From the NCBI RefSeq assembly GCF_003264855.1, contig NZ_NFZS01000001.1:992001-1056000 (forward strand): a stretch of DNA of 64,000 nucleotides. The letters run 5' to 3'. The first letter of the stretch is position 1, and each line of letters starts with the position of its first letter. A program made the position numbers and the translations under genes. This DNA comes from Dyella jiangningensis. Its GTDB lineage: Bacteria > Pseudomonadota > Gammaproteobacteria > Xanthomonadales > Rhodanobacteraceae. Below the pieces are notes generated by a model that saw nothing but the letters and a program-made list of their open reading frames with translations, did no database searches and had not been told where the DNA came from. Shown here piece after piece: positions 23,219 to 30,957 of the stretch.

Positions 23219-25837
23219 GTGAACCCGCAGAGCCCCGCGTCGCTTCCTGCAGACGCATCCTGGATCGTGATGAAGTTTGGCGGCACCAGTGTCGCCACCC
23301 TGCCGCGCTGGCAGAACATTCTGGAGCTGGTAGCCAGCCGTCGTGCCGAAGGCGCACGCGTGCTCGTTGTCGTTTCGGCACTCTCCGGCATCACCGACGC
23401 ACTCAAACAAATGTGCGCACAGGAAGACAAGGGCAAACGCATCGAGGCTGCCAAGGCGATCGCACAGCGTCATTACGACCTGCTCGATCACATGCAGCTG
23501 GCGGTTCCGGGTACCTTGGCTGACCGCCTCGCCGAGCTTGCACAGCTCGCCGAGGACGGCCCCTCGCTGCTGGGCGAACTCGCCTGGTCGGCGCTGGTGC
23601 AGGCGCATGGCGAGCTGATGTCCAGCGCGCTGGGTTCGGCGTTCCTTACCCACAGTGGCCTGCCCACGCAGTGGGTGGACGCGCGCGATTGCCTCTCCGC
23701 CATTGCATTGCCGAACCAGAACGAGCGCACCAAGCTGCTCTCGGCGATGGTCGAGGCCAAGCCGGACCCGGCACTGAACGCACGGCTCGCCGAGCTGGGC
23801 GAGGTGTTCATCACGCAGGGCTTCATCGCACGTGAATCGCAGGGCCGCACGGTACTGCTCGGTCGCGGCGGCTCGGACACCTCGGCCTCGTACTTCGGCG
23901 CCCTGCTGAAGGCGCAGCGCGTGGAGATCTGGACCGACGTGGCAGGCATGTTCACCGCCAACCCGCGCCAGGTGCCCAGCGCGCGCCTGCTGCAGCGCCT
24001 GGATTACGAAGAGGCCCAGGAAATCGCCTCCACCGGCGCCAAGGTGCTGCACCCGCGCTGCCTCTCGCCGCTGCGCGAACCGCGCGTGCCATTGCTGATC
24101 AAGGACACCAACCGGCCGGAGCTGGAAGGCACCTTCATCGGTCCGGAAGTGCGCGAGCACGCGCCCAGCGTCAAGGCGATCAGCGCGCGCAAGGGCATCA
24201 CCCTGGTGTCGATGGAATCGGTGGGCATGTGGCAGCAGGTCGGCTTCCTCGCCGACGTGTTCGCCAACTTCAAGCAGCACGGCCTGTCGGTGGACATGAT
24301 CGGCTCGGCCGAAACCAACGTGACGGTCTCGCTCGATCCCACCGAGAACCTGCTCGATTCCGACGCGCTGGCCGCGCTGGCCAGCGACCTGGCCAAGGTG
24401 TGCCGCGTGAAGGTGATCGCCCCGTGCGCCGCCATCACCCTGGTAGGCCGCGGCATGCGTTCCATGCTGCACACGCTGTCGACCGTGCTCGCCGAGTTCG
24501 GGCAGTTGCGCGTGCACATGATTTCGCAGTCGTCGAACAATCTGAACCTGACCTTCGTGGTCGATGAAAGCGTCGTCGACGAGCTGTTGCCGCATCTGCA
24601 CGAGCTGCTGATCACCGCGGGCGCGCTGCGCACCGACGACAGCGCGCTGTTCGGCCCGAGCTGGCAGGCGCTGTACGGCAGTGGCGAAGTCCTGCCGCCG
24701 GCGGCTTCGTGGTGGCGCGATGGGCGCCGTGCCGATCTGCTCAAGCTGGGCGCCGAGCACACGCCGCGGTACGTGTACCACCTGCCCACCGTGCGCCAGC
24801 AGGCGCGCGAGCTGAAAACGCTGGCGGCGGTCGATCGCCTGCATTACGCGGTGAAGGCCAACACGCATCCGGCCATCCTCAAGGCACTGGCGGAAGAGGG
24901 CTTCGGATTCGAATGCGTATCCCCGGGCGAACTGAAGGCGGTGATGGCCGTGGTGCCCGAATCGGCGCCGCTGTTGTTCACGCCCAACTTCGCGCCGCGC
25001 GAGGATTACGAATGGGCACTCACCACCCGCGCCACGCTGTCGCTGGATTCCATCTACCAGCTGGAGCACTGGGGCGAAGTGTTCCGCGGCCGCGAGGTCG
25101 TGCTTCGCCTCGATCTCGGCCGCGGCCTAGGTCACCATGAGAAGGTGCGCACCGGCGGCAGCGGCAGCAAGTTCGGCTTGCCGGTGGAGCAGCTCGACGC
25201 GTTCCTGCGCCTGGCCGATACGCATGGCGTGACCGTGCGCGGCCTGCATGCGCACCTGGGTTCGGGCATCCTCGATGACGGGCACTGGGGCGAGGTATAC
25301 GGCCAGCTTGCCAGCATCGCCGAGCGCATCGGCAGCGTGACCTTCCTGGACATCGGCGGCGGCCTCGGCGTGCCCTCGCATCCGGGCGAGGCGCGGCTGG
25401 ACATCGCCGCGCTGGACAAGGTGCTGCGCGAGGTGAAGGCCGCCTATCCGCACTACCAGCTGTGGATGGAGCCGGGTCGTTACCTGGTGGCCGAGGCTGG
25501 CGTATTGCTCACCCGTGTCACCCAGACCAAGGGCAAGGGCAACGGCACCATCCGCTACCTCGGCGTGGATACCGGCATGAACAGCCTGATCCGCCCTGCG
25601 CTGTATGAGGCCTGGCACGAGATCGTCAACCTCTCTCGCCTGGACGAGGAAGCCACTGCGCTGTTCCAGGTGGTGGGGCCGATCTGCGAAAGCGGCGACG
25701 TGCTCGGCACCGATCGCCGCCTGCCGGAGCCGCAGGAAGGCGACGTGATGCTGGTGGCCCAGGCCGGCGCATACGGCAAGGTGATGTCCTCGCCGTACAA
25801 CCTCAGGGACGAGGCTGAGGAGATTATCCTCGAGTAA
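23219..25837 (+). CDS. lysAC: Bifunctional aspartate kinase / diaminopimelate decarboxylase
   Basis: An 872-residue fusion of the first and last enzymes of lysine synthesis. The N-terminal aspartate kinase has KFGGTS (18-23), 'LGRGGSDTSASYFGALL' and two ACT-like regulatory modules (about 325-470, including 'FANFKQHGLSVDMIGSAETN'), the expected site of feedback inhibition. The C-terminal part is a PLP-dependent decarboxylase: Lys in YAVKANTHP (about 544), HAHLGSG (677), GGGLG, EPGRYLVAEAG (750) and the CESGD motif (822). Such fusions are known in xanthomonads. GTG 23219 is preceded by GAAGG; the region upstream is repeat sequence, so earlier starts are unlikely. The product links aspartate flux to lysine and peptidoglycan precursor supply. 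Confidence 0.93.
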   Translation: MNPQSPASLPADASWIVMKFGGTSVATLPRWQNILELVASRRAEGARVLVVVSALSGITDALKQMCAQEDKGKRIEAAKAIAQRHYDLLDHMQLAVPGTLADRLAELAQLAEDGPSLLGELAWSALVQAHGELMSSALGSAFLTHSGLPTQWVDARDCLSAIALPNQNERTKLLSAMVEAKPDPALNARLAELGEVFITQGFIARESQGRTVLLGRGGSDTSASYFGALLKAQRVEIWTDVAGMFTANPRQVPSARLLQRLDYEEAQEIASTGAKVLHPRCLSPLREPRVPLLIKDTNRPELEGTFIGPEVREHAPSVKAISARKGITLVSMESVGMWQQVGFLADVFANFKQHGLSVDMIGSAETNVTVSLDPTENLLDSDALAALASDLAKVCRVKVIAPCAAITLVGRGMRSMLHTLSTVLAEFGQLRVHMISQSSNNLNLTFVVDESVVDELLPHLHELLITAGALRTDDSALFGPSWQALYGSGEVLPPAASWWRDGRRADLLKLGAEHTPRYVYHLPTVRQQARELKTLAAVDRLHYAVKANTHPAILKALAEEGFGFECVSPGELKAVMAVVPESAPLLFTPNFAPREDYEWALTTRATLSLDSIYQLEHWGEVFRGREVVLRLDLGRGLGHHEKVRTGGSGSKFGLPVEQLDAFLRLADTHGVTVRGLHAHLGSGILDDGHWGEVYGQLASIAERIGSVTFLDIGGGLGVPSHPGEARLDIAALDKVLREVKAAYPHYQLWMEPGRYLVAEAGVLLTRVTQTKGKGNGTIRYLGVDTGMNSLIRPALYEAWHEIVNLSRLDEEATALFQVVGPICESGDVLGTDRRLPEPQEGDVMLVAQAGAYGKVMSSPYNLRDEAEEIILE

Positions 25838-25851
25838 AGCCGCACTTCTCC

Positions 25852-25889
25852 CTCTCCCCTGTGGGGAGAGGGCCGGGGTGAGGGGCGGG
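25852..25889. repeat. CCCTCACCCC-type repeat, left flank of the DUF559 gene
   Basis: Hairpin CTCTCCCC-TGT-GGGGAGAG (25852-25870) followed by GGCCGGGGTGAGGGGCGGG. It then reads TGCTCGCC, the complement of the GCGAGCA seen at the outer edge of the unit at 1577. It is in inverted orientation to the unit at 26256-26300, so the two bracket the DUF559 gene. Confidence 0.85.
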
Positions 25890-25925
25890 TGCTCGCCACT
25901 ACGCAACAATCAGGGACGCTCAAGG

Positions 25926-26321
25926 ATGAAGCGTTTGAACGTAGACCGGGCGCGTGGATTGCGTGCAGGTCAAACCGATGCCGAACAGCTGCTGTGGCGT
26001 CATCTGCGCAATCGTCACCTCCAAGGCTGGAAATTCCGCCGCCAACACGAAATCGGTCCGTATATCGCCGATTTCGCCTGTCCTGATGCTGGCCTGATGG
26101 TGGAGCTGGACGGTGGGCAGCATGGCGAGCAGCTGGCATATGACGAATCGCGCACGCGAAAGCTCCAGGAAGAGGGTTATCGCGTGCTGCGTTTCTGGAA
26201 CAATGATGTCCTGAAGAACACTGACAGCGTGCTAGAGGCAATTCTGGAGGCTTTGGCCAGCCCCGACCCCTCACCCCGACCCTCTCCCCGGAGGGGAGGG
26301 GGAGCATGCAATGGAGACTGA
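25926..26321 (+). CDS. DUF559 (Vsr/PD-(D/E)XK-like) endonuclease-domain protein
   Basis: A 131-residue DUF559 protein. Conserved features are 'AEQLLWRHLRNR' (about 19-30), FRRQHEIGPYIADFACPDA (about 38-56) with the first catalytic Asp, VELDGGQH (about 61-68) and 'GYRVLRFWNNDVLKN' (about 87-101). The fold is related to very-short-patch-repair endonucleases; the natural role of most members is unknown. The last 19 codons or so (from about residue 113, 'DPSPRPSPRRGGG') are read from the flanking repeat, so the repeat has supplied the C terminus and stop. ATG 25926 is preceded by AAGG. The gene splits lysAC from murL. Confidence 0.85.
   Translation: MKRLNVDRARGLRAGQTDAEQLLWRHLRNRHLQGWKFRRQHEIGPYIADFACPDAGLMVELDGGQHGEQLAYDESRTRKLQEEGYRVLRFWNNDVLKNTDSVLEAILEALASPDPSPRPSPRRGGGACNGD
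26256..26300. repeat. CCCTCACCCC-type repeat, right flank of the DUF559 gene
   Basis: CCCCTCACCCCGACC is followed by the hairpin CCTCTCCCC-GG-AGGGGAGG (26281-26300). It is the inverted partner of the left flank at 25852-25889. It overlaps the 3' end of the DUF559 reading frame and ends 24 nt before murL. Confidence 0.85.
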
Positions 26322-26324
26322 GGC

Positions 26325-27698
26325 GTGACGACCAACATCAACCCCCGCCTGACCCAGGTATTCCGCTTCGTGCGCTGCAGCTACGCCGACGGCGTGGCCG
26401 AGCTGGTGTACGCCTTTGATCATGGCGAGGAGCTGACCGAGCGCGTGACGTTTCCGCATGCGCCGGCTCTCCCTGCCAGCCACCAGGCGGCCTTCGACGA
26501 GGCGCTGAAGCTGCTGCACCTGATCGCTGGCGTCAGCTACTACAAGGCGGGCGTGCCGCCGCGCATCGAGGTGGCTGGCGGTCCGCTGGACGACACCACG
26601 GCCAACTTGCTCGACGCGCTGTATCTGCATGGCCTGGCCGAGTTCGCCTATCGCAACGGGCTGGACCTGCGTGGCCGCATCGCCTTTCCGCGCCTTGGCG
26701 CGGAAACATCGACAAGCTCGCGCGGCGGTGCCGCGAAGCCCGAAGCGAAGGCGCTGAGCCTGCCGCATCGCACGCTGGTGCCCATCGGGGGCGGCAAGGA
26801 TTCGCTGGTGGCAGTGGAAGCCATCAAGTCCATCGGCGGCGAAGCGACCGCCGTGTGGGTCGGCAACTCTCCGCTGATCGCGGCCTGCGCGGAGCGCACG
26901 GGCCTGCCCCTACTGAATATCCAGCGAGAACTGGCACCGGGTCTGTTCGAGCTGAACCGGCTGGGCGCGTGGAACGGCCATATCCCGGTGACGGCGGTGA
27001 ACTCGGCGATCCTCGCCGTGGCCGCCATCCTGTACGGCTTCGACAGCATCGCTTTCGCCAACGAGCGTTCGGCGTCCGCCGCGACGCTGGAATACGAAGG
27101 CCAGCTGGTGAACCACCAGTGGAGCAAGGGCTACACCTTCGAAGCGCTGCTGGGCGACTGGCTGCATCGGCATGTGGCCGCCGATCTCGACTACTGCTCG
27201 CTGCTGCGTCCGTATTCGGAGCTGGCGGTGACGCGCACGTTCGCCAAGCTCACGCCGTATTTCGATGCGTTCTCCAGCTGCAACCGCAACTTCAAGATCC
27301 TCGGTCCCAAGCCGGCGGATCGCTGGTGCGGGCAGTGCCCGAAGTGCCACTTCGTGTTTCTCGCGCTGGCGCCGTTCCTCGCCAAGCCGCGACTGTTGTC
27401 GATCTTCGGGCGCAACCTGCTCGACGACGAAAACCTCGCTGCCGGTTTCGACGCGCTGCTTGAATACCAGGACCACAAGCCGTTCGAATGCGTGGGTGAG
27501 GGCGCGGAAGCGCGCGCGGCGATGTATGCGCTGAACCAGCGCTCGGAATGGCAGGAAGACGCGCTGGTGGCGCGCTTCCGCAGCGAGATACTGCCGCAGC
27601 TCGATGAAAAGGAACTTGCGATCGAACCGTGGTTGCAGCCTTCGCCGGAGCATCGCATCCCGAAACGCCTGCAGCCGGCGCTGGCGTTCTTCGAGTGA
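26325..27698 (+). CDS. murL: UDP-MurNAc-L-Ala-L-Glu epimerase
   Basis: A 457-residue protein matching MurL, the enzyme shown in Xanthomonas to convert UDP-MurNAc-L-Ala-L-Glu to the D-Glu form with ATP, an alternative to glutamate racemase. A PP-loop-like 'PIGGGKDSLVAVEAI' (about 153-167) fits ATP use, 'FANERSASAATLEYEGQLVN' follows at about 245, and CGQCPKCHFVF (about 335-345) gives a cysteine cluster. The partner MurD2 gene follows with a GTGA overlap, which strongly supports the call. Translation starts at GTG 26325; GGAG about 10 nt upstream is a plausible site. An ATG alternative is not available at the N terminus. Confidence 0.9.
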   Translation: MTTNINPRLTQVFRFVRCSYADGVAELVYAFDHGEELTERVTFPHAPALPASHQAAFDEALKLLHLIAGVSYYKAGVPPRIEVAGGPLDDTTANLLDALYLHGLAEFAYRNGLDLRGRIAFPRLGAETSTSSRGGAAKPEAKALSLPHRTLVPIGGGKDSLVAVEAIKSIGGEATAVWVGNSPLIAACAERTGLPLLNIQRELAPGLFELNRLGAWNGHIPVTAVNSAILAVAAILYGFDSIAFANERSASAATLEYEGQLVNHQWSKGYTFEALLGDWLHRHVAADLDYCSLLRPYSELAVTRTFAKLTPYFDAFSSCNRNFKILGPKPADRWCGQCPKCHFVFLALAPFLAKPRLLSIFGRNLLDDENLAAGFDALLEYQDHKPFECVGEGAEARAAMYALNQRSEWQEDALVARFRSEILPQLDEKELAIEPWLQPSPEHRIPKRLQPALAFFE

Positions 27699-29059
27699 GT
27701 CAACCGCTGCGCATCGCCGATCTCGATGGCAAGCGCGTTGCCATCTGGGGTTTTGGCCGGGAAGGACGTGCCGCCATCACGGCGATCCGCTCACGCCTGC
27801 CGCAGCTGTCGTTGACGTTGTTCTGCGGCGAGGCCGAGACGGCCGCTGCGTCAGCGTTCGATCCACTGCTCGTGGTGCGCGCGCAGGAGCCCGATGCCAT
27901 CGCACTGTCCTCGTTCGACGTGGTGGTGAAGTCGCCTGGCATCTCGGCTTACAAGCCGGCGCTGGTGGCCGCACAGGAAGCAGGCGTGCGCGTGACGTCC
28001 GGCACGGCGCTGTGGTTCGCCGAGCGACCCGATGCGCGCGTCGTCGCCATCACCGGCACCAAGGGCAAGAGCACGACGACGGCCTTGCTCGCGCACCTCG
28101 CGCGCAGCCTTGGCGTACGTACGGCGCTCGCCGGCAACATCGGCATGCCACTGCTGGAGCTGGTGGATGCCTCGGCCGAGCTGTGGGCGATCGAGTTCTC
28201 CAGCTTCCAGACGGGCGAAGCCGGCCCGGTCGAATTGGGCGTCATCACCAGCCTCTACGAAGAACATCTCGATTGGCACGGTTCGCGCGAGCGCTACATC
28301 GCCGACAAGCTGAAGCTCGCCGATGCGTCGAGGCAGTTGCTGGTGAATGCGGGGCAGCCGTATCTGCTGGAGCGTACCGCGCTGCATCCGCGTCGGCGCC
28401 TGTTCGGGCAGGTCGAGGGCTGGCATGTGGCGGGTGGCTTCGTCCGTCGCGGCGCACAACCGGTATTCGATATTTCGCGGCTGCGCGCGCCAGGCGAACA
28501 CAATGCGCTAAACGCCTGCGCGGCATTGACGGCGCTCGACATCATGGGCTTCGACGCGCTCGCCGCCGCCGAAGCGCTGGCCAGCTTCCGGCCGTTGCCG
28601 CATCGCCTGCAGCCGCTGGGCGAGCGTGATGGCTTTGCCTGGATCAACGATTCGATCGCCACCACGCCGCAGGCCACCTTGGCCGCGCTGGGCAGCCTAG
28701 CCGGCAAGCAGGTCACGGTCATCGTGGGCGGTCATGACCGTGGGCTCGACTGGCACGACTTCGTGGCGGCCATGAAGGCGCATGCGCCGCATGCGATCGT
28801 GGCCCAGGGAGCCAATGGACCGCGCATCGCGAAGGCGCTGCGCGATGCGGGTGTTGCCGTGGAAGAGGCCGACACGCTCGCCGCCGCGGCGCAGCGCGCA
28901 CGCGTCATTACTCCTGCAGGCGGCACGATCCTGTTGTCGCCGGGGGCGCCGAGCTTCGACCAGTTCCATGACTACGCCGAACGTGGCCGTCGCTTCGCCG
29001 AGCTGGCGGGCTTCGACGGGCACGACATCACCGGCATCGACGGCATGGGCGTGCACTGA
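27695..29059 (+). CDS. murD2: UDP-MurNAc-L-alanine--L-glutamate ligase
   Basis: A 454-residue Mur ligase. The N-terminal Rossmann-like domain has IWGFGREGRA (about 15). The central ATPase domain has ITGTKGKSTTTALLAHL (about 118-134), 'ALAGNIGMPLLEL' and 'EFSSFQ'. The C-terminal domain has 'WINDSIATTPQATLAAL' and 'VIVGGHDRGLDW'. Paired with MurL it belongs to the MurD2 type, which ligates L-Glu instead of D-Glu to UDP-MurNAc-L-Ala in the cytoplasm; MurL then inverts the residue. The start is GTG 27695, overlapping the murL stop (GTGA), indicating translational coupling. Longer starts would run into murL. Confidence 0.92.
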   Translation: MSQPLRIADLDGKRVAIWGFGREGRAAITAIRSRLPQLSLTLFCGEAETAAASAFDPLLVVRAQEPDAIALSSFDVVVKSPGISAYKPALVAAQEAGVRVTSGTALWFAERPDARVVAITGTKGKSTTTALLAHLARSLGVRTALAGNIGMPLLELVDASAELWAIEFSSFQTGEAGPVELGVITSLYEEHLDWHGSRERYIADKLKLADASRQLLVNAGQPYLLERTALHPRRRLFGQVEGWHVAGGFVRRGAQPVFDISRLRAPGEHNALNACAALTALDIMGFDALAAAEALASFRPLPHRLQPLGERDGFAWINDSIATTPQATLAALGSLAGKQVTVIVGGHDRGLDWHDFVAAMKAHAPHAIVAQGANGPRIAKALRDAGVAVEEADTLAAAAQRARVITPAGGTILLSPGAPSFDQFHDYAERGRRFAELAGFDGHDITGIDGMGVH

Positions 29060-29078
29060 CGCACACTGGCGCCTTGCA

Positions 29079-29795
29079 TCAACAGTCGTTCGAGCGCCCC
29101 GCGACATAGCGTAGCCCGCGCCGCAGCATCGACAGGAAGTTGGCATCCGTATAGACGGCTGGATCGTGTCCCAGTCCGGTATACCAGGCACGCCCGCCGT
29201 CGAAGGGGTGGCACCACGTGATCGGATGGTCCTTGCCCATGGTGCCGCCCTGGTAGAGGCTTTCGTCCAGCGTGGCGACGACGCGCACGTGGCCTCGCGG
29301 GTTGCTGCGGTAGTTGTAGAGCTCGTCGCGGATCGACCACGGCGCGCCCTTGGGCTCAGGTGTGATGCGCGTGGATTGAAGGCCGGCCGGATGGCTGTGG
29401 AAGTAGGCGCCGACCAGTTGCCCATACCACGGCCAGTCGTATTCCGTGTCGGCGGCCGCATGGATGCCGAGGAATCCGCCGCCGTGGCGCATGAAGCCTT
29501 CCATGGCGTTCTGCTGCACGGCGTCGAGCACGTCGCCGGTGGTGCTGGCGAACACCACGACCCGATAGCGGGCCAGGTTCGCCGGGGTGAAGTCGGCGGC
29601 GTCCTCGGTGTGGTCGGCGGCGAGGCCTTCATCGGCGGCCAGCTGTTGCAGCGTGGCTACGGCGGCGGGGATCGACGCATGCCTGAAACCGGCGGTCTTG
29701 CTGAAGATCAGCATGCGTGGCGGTGGCTCAGACGCCATGGCCGCGGCGGCGACGAGGGCGAGCAGGCACGAGAGGATGGGAAGGAGGCGGCGCAT
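29079..29795 (-). CDS. Exported ThuA-like domain protein
   Basis: A 238-residue protein with a signal peptide (residues 1-21, 'LLPILSCLLALVAAAAMA') and a ThuA-like, class I glutamine-amidotransferase-type fold. Visible features are 'PRMLIFSKTAGFRHASIPAA', 'YRVVVFASTTGDVL', 'GGGFLGIHAAADTEYDW', 'GAYFHSHP' and 'GRAWYTGLGHDPAVY'. Members occur in trehalose and sugar utilisation loci, often exported; the reaction is not established. It converges with murD2 (19-nt gap) and is divergent from the acetyltransferase gene. Confidence 0.85.
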   Translation of the reverse strand: MRRLLPILSCLLALVAAAAMASEPPPRMLIFSKTAGFRHASIPAAVATLQQLAADEGLAADHTEDAADFTPANLARYRVVVFASTTGDVLDAVQQNAMEGFMRHGGGFLGIHAAADTEYDWPWYGQLVGAYFHSHPAGLQSTRITPEPKGAPWSIRDELYNYRSNPRGHVRVVATLDESLYQGGTMGKDHPITWCHPFDGGRAWYTGLGHDPAVYTDANFLSMLRRGLRYVAGRSNDC

Positions 29796-29904
29796 GGAGC
29801 GATTCTGCCATCACGCACGCATCGCCATGCAAGAAGGGCGTTGCCCGCGGCCGTTGCCAAGGCCTAGCATCGAACGGTGTCGACCTTACTGGAGCGCCCG
29901 CGTC

Positions 29905-30372
29905 ATGCCCGTGGTTTCTGAGATCCGCCTGGACGACTTGCGTGGCCCCGAAATCGCGGCGCTGCTGCAGGAGCACCTGGACGACATGAAGCTGCACTCG
30001 CCGCCGGAAAGCATCCACGCGCTCGATCTGGAGAAGTTGCGACGTCCGGAGATCACCTTCTGGTCGCTGTGGCAGGACGGCGAACTGCTCGGTTGCGGTG
30101 CCCTCAAGCGGCTCGATGCCACACAAGGCGAGATCAAGTCGATGCGCACCTCGCATCGCCATCGTCGCAAGGGCGTGGCCGCGACGATGCTGCAGCACAT
30201 CCTGGATGAAGCGAAGCAGCGCGGGTACCAGCGCCTGAGCCTGGAAACGGGTTCGCCCGCAGCCTTCGCGCCCGCGCGTGAGCTGTACGCGAGGTTCGGC
30301 TTCCGCTACTGCGGTCCGTTTGCCGACTATGTGGACGATCCCTACAGCGTGTTCATGACGCGCGAGCTCTGA
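29905..30372 (+). CDS. GNAT-family N-acetyltransferase
   Basis: A 155-residue GNAT protein. The acetyl-CoA-binding motif A is 'IKSMRTSHRHRRKGVAATML' (about 77-96), containing the R-x-x-G-V/A loop, and motif B is 'YARFGFRYCGPFADY' (about 133-147). The phrase 'LDDMKLHSPPESIHALD' near the N terminus is typical of a subgroup close to YsnE/PhnO-like acetyltransferases. The substrate is unknown. ATG 29905 is chosen because the frame upstream is antisense to the ThuA gene and lacks the fold. A small membrane protein gene follows on the same strand. Confidence 0.86.
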   Translation: MPVVSEIRLDDLRGPEIAALLQEHLDDMKLHSPPESIHALDLEKLRRPEITFWSLWQDGELLGCGALKRLDATQGEIKSMRTSHRHRRKGVAATMLQHILDEAKQRGYQRLSLETGSPAAFAPARELYARFGFRYCGPFADYVDDPYSVFMTREL

Positions 30373-30434
30373 AGGCGACACCCAACCGGCAGGCATACAC
30401 TGGGCGTCTCGCCGCCGTTGCCGAGGTGATTGTC

Positions 30435-30812
30435 ATGAGCGATCCATCGCGTTTGAAGTGGCTGCGCATCGCCCTCGTGGTGCTAGGGGTTCTATGTCTG
30501 GCTCTCTATCCGCTGATGCGGGTTTGGCCGTCCGGATGGGCGTGGCACGAGGGCTACTCGGACTATCCGATGATGATCGTGGGCATCTACGCCACGCTGG
30601 GTGTGTTTCTCATACGCGCTGCACGCGATCCGTTCGCCAACCTCAGCCTGATCTGGTTCACCGTGTGGTCCAGCGTGGTGCATGGCGGGATCATGGCGGT
30701 GCAGGCGTTGAGCCATGCGGAGCACATGGGGCATCTGTGGGGTGATGTGCCGGCATTGTTCATCGCGGCCATCGTGCTGGCGGTGTTGATGCCGAGGCCG
30801 GCGAAAGTGTAG
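30435..30812 (+). CDS. Small four-helix membrane protein (DUF6632-like)
   Basis: A 125-residue protein with four hydrophobic segments: 'LRIALVVLGVLCLALYPLM', 'MMIVGIYATLGVFLIRAA', 'LIWFTVWSSVVHGGIMAV' and 'VPALFIAAIVLAVLMP'. Conserved-looking polar residues (His in VVHGG and SHAEHMGH) lie between helices 3 and 4. This resembles small integral membrane proteins of unknown function (DUF6632). ATG 30435 has GAGGTG at good spacing; GTG 30426 is the alternative. Confidence 0.78.
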   Translation: MSDPSRLKWLRIALVVLGVLCLALYPLMRVWPSGWAWHEGYSDYPMMIVGIYATLGVFLIRAARDPFANLSLIWFTVWSSVVHGGIMAVQALSHAEHMGHLWGDVPALFIAAIVLAVLMPRPAKV

Positions 30813-30827
30813 GCATCGAAGTGTTGA

Positions 30828-30893
30828 ATCGCGCACTGGGTGCGCTCCTACAAAAGAGCGGTGCCTCTGTAGGAGCGCACCCAGTGCGCGATC
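30828..30893. repeat. GTAGGAGCGCACCC-type inverted doublet
   Basis: A minus-oriented copy (30828-30852) and a plus-oriented copy (30868-30893), 15 nt apart. They lie between the convergent membrane-protein and M13 peptidase genes and could serve as a bidirectional terminator. Confidence 0.88.
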
Positions 30894-30957
30894 CACGAAA
30901 CGAAAGAGCCACGCCCCATGCGAGACGTGGCTCTGGTCTACGCACTCACTCGAACGC

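Noticed and set aside
25852-26300. CRISPR or insertion-sequence interpretation of the DUF559 unit
   Set aside because: There are only two repeat units with no spacer array, and the enclosed protein is a DUF559 nuclease rather than a transposase or Cas protein.
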